Positions 27,101 to 36,100 of a stretch of 64,000 nucleotides of DNA are shown piece after piece. Both the position numbers and the translations under genes were made by a program. The DNA comes from UBA1672 sp050633285 (lineage in GTDB: Bacteria; Pseudomonadota; Alphaproteobacteria; Micavibrionales; Micavibrionaceae). Numbering within the stretch: position 1 is the stretch's first letter; each line of letters begins with the position of its first letter. Under the pieces are notes generated by a model. That model was not told the origin of the DNA and did not search any database. It saw only the letters and a program-made list of their open reading frames with translations. The stretch is from assembly GCA_050633285.1 (NCBI GenBank), contig JBOEGG010000001.1, positions 620,001 through 684,000 of the forward strand, given 5' to 3'.

Positions 27101-30100
27101 GCGGATACGGATACAGTAACTTATGCTTCTGCCGTTGGTGGTATCAATGTGAACCTGAATAGCGGGTTTGTGGCGATCGATGGTGATGGCGGTTCTGATT
27201 TCTTATTAAATATTGAAAATGTCACAGGCTCGAATTTTAACGATACAATTACTGGTGATGCCGGCGTGAATGTCATTACCGCAGGTTCAGGTAATGATAC
27301 GTTAGATGCAGGCGCAGGTGATGATACTGTTGATGCGGGTACAGGTGATGATATCATCCTAGGCGGCGCAGGTGATGATAGTTTCACAGGTGGTTTGGGA
27401 ACAGATGAGATTGATTACAGTAGTGCCGCGGCAGGTGTAACTGTGGACCTTGGTGCAGGAACTGCCGCCGATGATGGTGATGGTGGTTCTGATACTCTTG
27501 TAACGATTGAAAATGTCACAGGCTCTGCGAATGCCGATGATATTACAGGAGACGGCAGTGATAATGTTCTGGACGGTGCTGGTGGAGATGATGTTCTTGA
27601 AGGCGGTGCCGGAAATGACACTCTGACAGGTGGTGCGGGAAGTGATACAGCGCGCTTTACAAACTCTGTTTCTGCGGTAACTGTTGATTTGGTCGGTGGA
27701 ACTGCATCCGGTGACGGATCTGATACATTAAGCGGTATCGAAAATGTTATAGGCTCTGCAAATAATGACATAATTAATGGTGATGGCGGTGCAAACTCCC
27801 TTGATGGTGGTGCGGGCGATGACACACTACGTGGTGCAGGTGGAAATGATACGATAGAAGGTGGTACCGGCACAGATACGGCGACTTACTCTGCGGCCTT
27901 GGGCGGTATAACTGTGGATCTAGGTGCGGGAACTGCCGCAAATGACGGTGATGGCGGTTCTGATATATTAAGTAATATTGAAAATATTATAGGCTCTGCG
28001 AATGCGGATGATATCACAGGAGATGGCGGTGTTAATCTTCTGAATGCTGGTGCAGGTGATGATACATTACGTGCGAGTGCAGGTATCGATACAATAGACG
28101 GTGGCGCGGGTGCGGATACACTGGATTACAGTGGCTTGGCAGGTGTTAACTTTGTGGATGTCACATTAAATGGCGCAACAGATACAACGGTGACTGTAGA
28201 TGGTGGCGATGATGACATCATCCGCAATATTGAAAATGTAACCGGCACATCAGGTAATGACACGCTGACCGGTGATAATAATGCGAATATTTTGAACGGT
28301 GGCGCAGGTGATGATTTGTTATCAGGGCGTGCCGGGAATGATACTTTGGACGGTGGTACAGGCACGGATACTGTGACATACGTCGCAGCAGTTGGTGGTG
28401 TAAATGTCAATTTGGCAGGTAATACGGCCGCGGTGGATGGTGATGGCGGTTCTGATACGCTCAATAATATTGAAAATGTTACGGGGTCAAGCTTTAACGA
28501 CACAATTGCAGGTGATACAGGTGTAAACGTTATTGATGGCGGTGCAGGCGATGACACGATTGACGGCGGTGCAGGTGATGATGCGATAGATGGTGGTACA
28601 GGTACGGATACCATTTTAGGCGGTGCAGGCGATGATAGCTTCACAGGTGGCGCAGGTACAGATACAGTGGATTATAGCGCAGCGGCAGCTGGTGTGACTG
28701 TAGATCTTGGCGCAGGAACAACTGCTGATGATGGTGATGGCGGTTCTGATACTCTTGTCACGATTGAGAATGTAACCGGTTCTGCGAATGCGGATGATAT
28801 CACGGGTGATGCCGGGGCAAATGTTCTTGATGGTGGTGCCGGCAATGATACGCTTGTTGGTGGTGCCGGCAATGATACGTTTGTCGGTGGTACGGGCACA
28901 GATACAATTGATTATTCTACGGCAAGTACAGGCGTTATTGTTGATTTACTCGCCGGAAATGCTGTGAGTGATGGTGAAGGTTCATCTGATACAATATCAG
29001 GTGTCGAAAACTTAATCGGATCTGCAAATATTGATATATTGCGTGGTGATAATCAGGCCAATGACATGGATGGTGGCGCAGGTGATGATACATTACGCGG
29101 TGGTGGTGGTGTTGATACACTTGATGGCGGTGCAGGAACAGATACGGTTGATTATTCTGTTGCAATTGGCGGTGTAACTGTGAATCTGGCAACGGGTGTT
29201 GTTGCAAATGACGGCGATGGAGCATTTGATAATATAAGTAACATCGAGAATGTTACAGGCTCCGCGAACGCAGATAATATCACGGGTGATGCTAATGATA
29301 ATGTCATTAATGCAGGTGCAGGCGCGGATACTTTAATTGGTGGCGGCGGTAATGACACGATCGATGGCGGTGCGGATACAGATACAATTGATTATAGCGG
29401 TGCCGCATCAGGTATAACGGCAAACCTCTTCAGTGGCGTTGTCGCAGATGATGGTGATGGTGGTGCGGATACGTTAAGTAACATTGAGAACCTGATTGGT
29501 TCGTCCAGTGCAGATGATATTACAGGAAGCAATACGAATAATGTGATTGATGCCGGTGCGGGTGATGATACGATCCGTGGTCGTGGTGGTGATGATAATA
29601 TTGATGGTGGTACAGGCACGGATACAGTGGATTATTCACTGGCAGTTGGTGTTGTTGTTGCTGACTTACAAGCGGGAACAGCCGCAAGCGATGGTGACGG
29701 TGGAACAGATACTCTCAACAATATTGAAAACCTCACTGGGTCGGCGAGTGCAGATCAACTTTACGGCGATGGAAATGCCAATGCAATAGATGGTGGTGCA
29801 GGTGATGACACCCTTAGAGGCCGCGGTGGTGCGGATACCTTAACGGGTGGTGTTGGCTCTGATACTGCAGATTATTCGACTGCTGCTGCTGCGGTAACTG
29901 TGGACTTAGGTGCAGGTGCGGCAACAGATGATGGTGATGGATCGAATGACACATTGGTCTCAATTGAAAATGTAAGCGGTTCGGCAGGGAATGATTCCCT
30001 GACTGGCGATGCAAATGATAATACATTATCAGGCAATGCAGGTACAGATACCCTAATCGGTGGTGCAGGTAATGATACCTTAGATGGCGGTACGGGAACT

Positions 30101-33100
30101 GATACAGTTGATTATAGCGGTGCTGCTGCTTTCGTAAATGTAGATCTGTTGAATAACACTGTTGCCACAGACGGTGATGGTGGCGCAGATACAATCTCGA
30201 ACATTGAAAATGTTATTGGTTCTGCAAATAATGATATTCTTGCCGGAGATAATGCGATTAACGTTCTCACTGCTGGTGCAGGGGATGATACTTTAACCGG
30301 TCACGGCGGTAATGACACACTTGATGGTGGTACAGGAACGGATACTGCAGATTATAGTGCTGCCGCTGCTGGCATAGTCGTTGATATATCGGCGAATGCT
30401 GCATCAAATGACGGGGATGGTGGTGCAGATACCTTTGTTTCGATTGAGAATATTACAGGCTCTGCGAATGCCGATGATATTACAGGCGGTACGGGTGCAA
30501 ATACAATTGATGGTGCGGCCGGGAATGATACGATCCGCGCAAGTGCAGGCAATGACATCCTTGATGGTGGTGCAGACTCGGATACCGTTGATTATTCAGG
30601 GCTTGGTGGTGTGAACTTTATATCTGTCACATTAAATGGTGCAACAGATACAACTGTGACCGTTGATGGTGGTGATGATGATACAATCCGCAATATTGAA
30701 AACGTAGTCGGGACGACTGGAAATGACACTATTATGGGTGATAGTAGTGCCAATAACCTACAAGGTGGCGCAGGTGATGACGTGATCGCCGGTGGTCTCG
30801 GAAGCGATACACTTGATGGTGGCGCGGGTACTGATGAGTTGCGCTTTGATGATGTTCTTGGAACGGGTATTATTTTGGACCTTGCCGGATCAACTGCATT
30901 CTTCGCAGGAGATTCAAGCACAGATACTTTTTCAAACTTTGAAACATATTATGTAAGTAATCAAGACGACACGATCAGTGGTAGCGTGGGCGCGGATACC
31001 GTTTTCGCTCTCGCGGGTGATGATACATTTAATGCTTCTTTAGGTGCGGATGACTTGGACGGTGGTGCTGGTGCGGATTCAATTGATTATTCTGCCCTTG
31101 GTGGGATCAATTTTATAAATGTTACTCTTGATGGTTCTAATGACGCGACTGTCACTGTTGATGGTGGTACAGACCAGACAATATCTAATATTGAGAACGT
31201 TACAGGATCAACCGGGAATGACACAATTACTGGCGATGCGTTATCGAATATACTGGATGGTGATGCGGGTAATGACACGTTAAATGGTGGTGATGGTAAT
31301 GACATCTTAAATGGTGGTGCAGGTGATGATATTTTCACCGGTAGCGCAGGGCAAAATACATATGACGGTGAGGGCGGGGTTGACCTACTCGACTATTCTA
31401 CACAAGCGGGCGTGAACTTTATTAGTGTTGTACTAAATGGCGCTGGCCTGTCTTCTGTTCTTCTGGATGGTGCGACCAATGACCTGGTTGCGAATGTTGA
31501 AAATGTCACAGGGACAGCTGGTGGAGACACAATTCGTGGTGATAACTCTGATAACACTTTCCTTGGTATGGATGGTGATGACACATTATCCGGTGGTGGT
31601 GGTGCAGATTTCCTTGATGGTGGTGTCGGATCCGACACTGTTGATTACTCAACAGAACTCGGTATTAACTTCGTAACACTGACATTGAACGGTGGTACGA
31701 ATGCGACTGTTACGGTCGATGGTGGTACAGACGATACGGTTGTTAACATTGAAAATGTTATTGGATCTGCGGGTAATGACATTATCACAGGTGACGCTCT
31801 TGCAAATACACTGGACGGCGATGATGGCGATGATAGCCTCATAGGTGGTGCTGGTGCAGATATTCTTGATGGTGGTGATGGTAGTGATACTGTTGATTAT
31901 TCAAGCGAAGCGGGCATAACTGCGATTAACGTTACATTAAATGGTGGAACGCTTAGTACTGTTTTCATAAGCGGCGGAGATGATGACCAAATCCGTAATG
32001 TTGAAAATGTAATCGGAACAAGTGGTAACGACACAATTACTGGTGATACGCAAGATAATAATATTGTGGCAGGAGCAGGTAATGACTTCCTGAGCGGTAA
32101 TATCGGAAATGATACTTTTGATGGTGGCACAGGCGTAGATACGTTGAGCTATTCATTCTCAACAAGCGGAATTGTCGTCGACATGAGTGCGACCACAGGT
32201 GGATTCTTCGACATCGTTGTTGCAAGCGCAGGTTATACGGATACTGCAACAGGAATAGAGAACATAACAGGGTCTTTCTCTGGTGATACTATTACAGGTG
32301 ATGCAAGCGATAATGTGATTAATGGCTTGTTCGGTGCAGATACTCTAAGTGGCGGTGACGGTAATGATACCTTGGACGGCAGCAACGGCGATGACATATT
32401 AAACGGCGGTGATGGCGATGATACGTTATCCGGTGGATCGCAAGATGATACCTTGGATGGTGGTGACGGTAATGACATTATCGATGGAGATGGTGGGTCA
32501 GACAGAATTATTGCAAGCGCAGGAAACGACACGATTGATGGTGGTGCAAATGAGGACATCATTGATTATTCAGGTTTAGCGGGTGTTAATTTTATCACCG
32601 TGACATTAAACGGCGCGACAGATTCTACAATTGTCGTTGATGGTGGAGATGATGACACCGTACGGAATATTGAAAATGTAACCGGAACTGCCGGGAATGA
32701 TAGCTTCACAGGTGATGTAAATGATAATGAATTCCGTGGTGGCGCAGGCGATGATACGTTCTTTGCAGCAGGCGGAAATGATGACATTTATGGTGATGCC
32801 GGTACAGATACCCTAACATATGCAAATGCAGCCACACCGATCAATATCAGTGCCTTAAGCGGCGGAGCAACATTTAGTGTCTCTATTGGCGGCGGTGCAG
32901 AAATTGATGTCGTGCGCGATGTTGAGGTTATAATCGGGTCTACAGGTGATGACACAATCGTAACGGATACGGCGATAATTGCACGGATCGAAGGCGGTGA
33001 TGGCGACGATAGACTGGAAATGAACGTTAGTAATGGCGAAGTCTACGGTGATGATGGTGATGACACAATCATAATCGGAGAAGATAATAACGCGATTACC

Positions 33101-36100
33101 GGTGTATCAGCATTTGGTGGCGATGGTGATGATCTCATCGCGTCTGATGAGGGGGGCTCAACAATTGACGGTGGTACAGGTACAGATACAGCTAGCTACT
33201 ATGATAATACCGCAATTACTGTTGTTCTACAGGAAGTCGGCCCAAGTACGGTTCTAATTAGTGGTAAGACATCAGATACAATCGAAAATATAGAACGTGT
33301 GAATGGGTCTAATACGGCCGCAGATACCTTTACCGGCAATACCAGTGCCAATATATTCGATGGTAACGGTGGTAGTGATATGTTTATCGCTAGTCGTGGT
33401 GGTGATACATATATCGGGGATAGTGATACCGATACGGTTGATTATTCATCTTTGAATGGCGTGGTAAACTTTATTTCTGTGACATTAAACGGCAGTACGG
33501 ATGCAATTGTTACACTGGATGGTCTTGTTGAAACTGACACATTGCATACGGTCGAAAATGTAACGGGTACAGATGGTAATGATATAATTACAGGTGATAC
33601 GGCGTGGAATACATTACGTGGTGGTGCAGGTGATGATACGCTCGATGGTGGCGCTGACGGTACAGATCGACTATATGGAGAAGCTGGTAATGATACCATA
33701 TTTGGTGGCAGTGGTGCAGATGTCTTGGATGGTGGTGCCGACACTGATACATTGAGTTACGCTAGCCTAACTGGGGCAAGTGTTAACGTTAATATCGGTT
33801 TCTCTGCGGCAACAATCAGTAACGGTGATATTAATTCAATCACCGGATTTGAAATTTATTATCTGTCAAACCAGAACGATACTGTAACAGGTAGCGGTGG
33901 TGTAGATACTGTATTTGGTCTTGATGGAGATGACACGTTTATCGGATCAAGCGGTAGTGATATCCTTGATGGTGGTAATGGTAACGATACTGCAGATTAC
34001 GCGGCTCTATTCGGTACTGTAACCGTGACATTGCTGGATGCAGGGACAAGCACTGTCTTCATCGGTGGTGTTGCACAGGATTTACTGACAAATATTGAAA
34101 ATGTTACAGGCTCTGTTGGCATAGACACCCTTACCGGAAATAGTGGTGTAAATACATTAAATGGTGGGTCGGCGAACGACATACTGGATGGCGCGGGCGG
34201 TAATGATATCCTTCTTGGCGGTGCAGATGATGACAGGCTAATAGGTGGCGCAGGCGATGACACACTTGATGGTGGTCTGGGCTCAGATACTGCGGATTAC
34301 AGTACGTCAGCTGGTGCCGTAACGGTTGACATCGGTGCAGGCACTGCAACAGGTGATGGTACGGATACACTAACGAGCATTGAAAATGTGATTGGCTCTG
34401 CAAGTGCAGATAACATTACGGGTGATGGTAATACAAATACACTAAATGGTGGTGCAGGCGCAGATACACTGGATGGTGGTGCAGGCGATGATATATTACT
34501 CGGTGGTGCAGGAAACGATGGCATTGATGGTGGCGCAGGCTCGGATACTGCGGATTATTCTACGTCCGGTTCTGCGGTAACTGTTGATTTGGATGCAGGC
34601 AGTGCAACGGGCGATGGTACGGATACACTGACAAGCATTGAAAATGTAACGGGGTCAAACTTTAATGATACGTTTATTGGCGATAATAATGTAAATATAT
34701 TAGATGGCGGTACGGGCACTGATACAATTAGTTATGCTGTTGCAGGTTCTGCAGTTGTTGTGGATATTGGCGCAGGAACGGCAACGGGCGGCGGCGGAAA
34801 CGATACATTCACAAACGTTGAAAATATAACAGGATCTGCATTTAATGACACATTGGATGGTGATGCAAATGCCAATACGCTAAACGGTGGAGATGGTAAT
34901 GATACACTTGATGGCGGTGCAGAAAACGATTCACTAAACGGCGGAAATGGTAACGATACGTTAATTTCAGGTACAGGAAATGACGCCTTTGACGGTGGAG
35001 CGGGTGTCGATGTCTTGGATTACTCATCTTCTGTTCTTGGTGTCACTGTGAATTTGGCATCAGGCGGTGCTACGGGTGAGGGAACAGATACAATCGCCAA
35101 TATTGAAAATGTTATCGGATCTGCAAATAGCGATACAATAGTTGGTGATAATACGGCCAATGTTTTAGATGGTGGCGCAGGTATTGATACGGTGAGCTAT
35201 GATGCCGCTGCTTCTGCGGTGACCGTAAACTTAACCGCAGGTACGGCAACAGGTGGCGGTGGTACAGATACACTTTCTAACTTCGAAAATGTTACAGGTT
35301 CAAACTTTAATGATACCTTGATTGGAACGACTGGTAATAACATCCTAGATGGTGGTGCAGGCAGTGATACCGTTGATTATTCTGCTTCTGCTGGCGCGAT
35401 AACTGCTGACCTTAGTTCAAGTACGGCAACAGGTGATGGAACGGATACATTATCAAATATCGAAAATATTATTGGCTCGGCTAATAATGACACGATCATT
35501 GGTGATAATAACGCAAATGTATTTGACGGTGGTGCAGGTACAGATACGGTGAGTTATACTGCCGCAGGGTCTGGTGTAACAGTGAATTTAACCGCAGGAA
35601 CGGCGACAGGCGGCGGTGGTTCGGATTCATTATCCAACTTTGAAAACGTCACAGGGTCGGGCTTTAACGATACATTGATTGGTGATGCCTCTGCGAACGT
35701 GATCGATGGCGGTGCGGGTACGGATACGGTTGATTATTCTGCTGCGGGCAGTGCGGTAACAGTTGATCTTGGTGCAGGTACTGCAACAGGTGGCGGTGGC
35801 GCAGATACGTTATCGAATATTGAGAATATTGTTGGTTCAGGCTTTAACGATACTTTCTCCGGTGATGCGGGTAATAATACAATAGATGGCGGTGCAGGTA
35901 CGGATACAATTGATTATTCGGGCGCAGGCAGTGCAATTACAGTTGATCTGGATGCAGGCAGTGCAACAGGCCAAGGTACAGACACGTTAACCAATATTGA
36001 AAATGTCACAGGTTCCGCGAATAACGACACAATCGGTGGTACAAACAGTGCCAACGTTCTGAATGGTGGCGCGGGTACGGATACGGTAAGTTACGCTGCT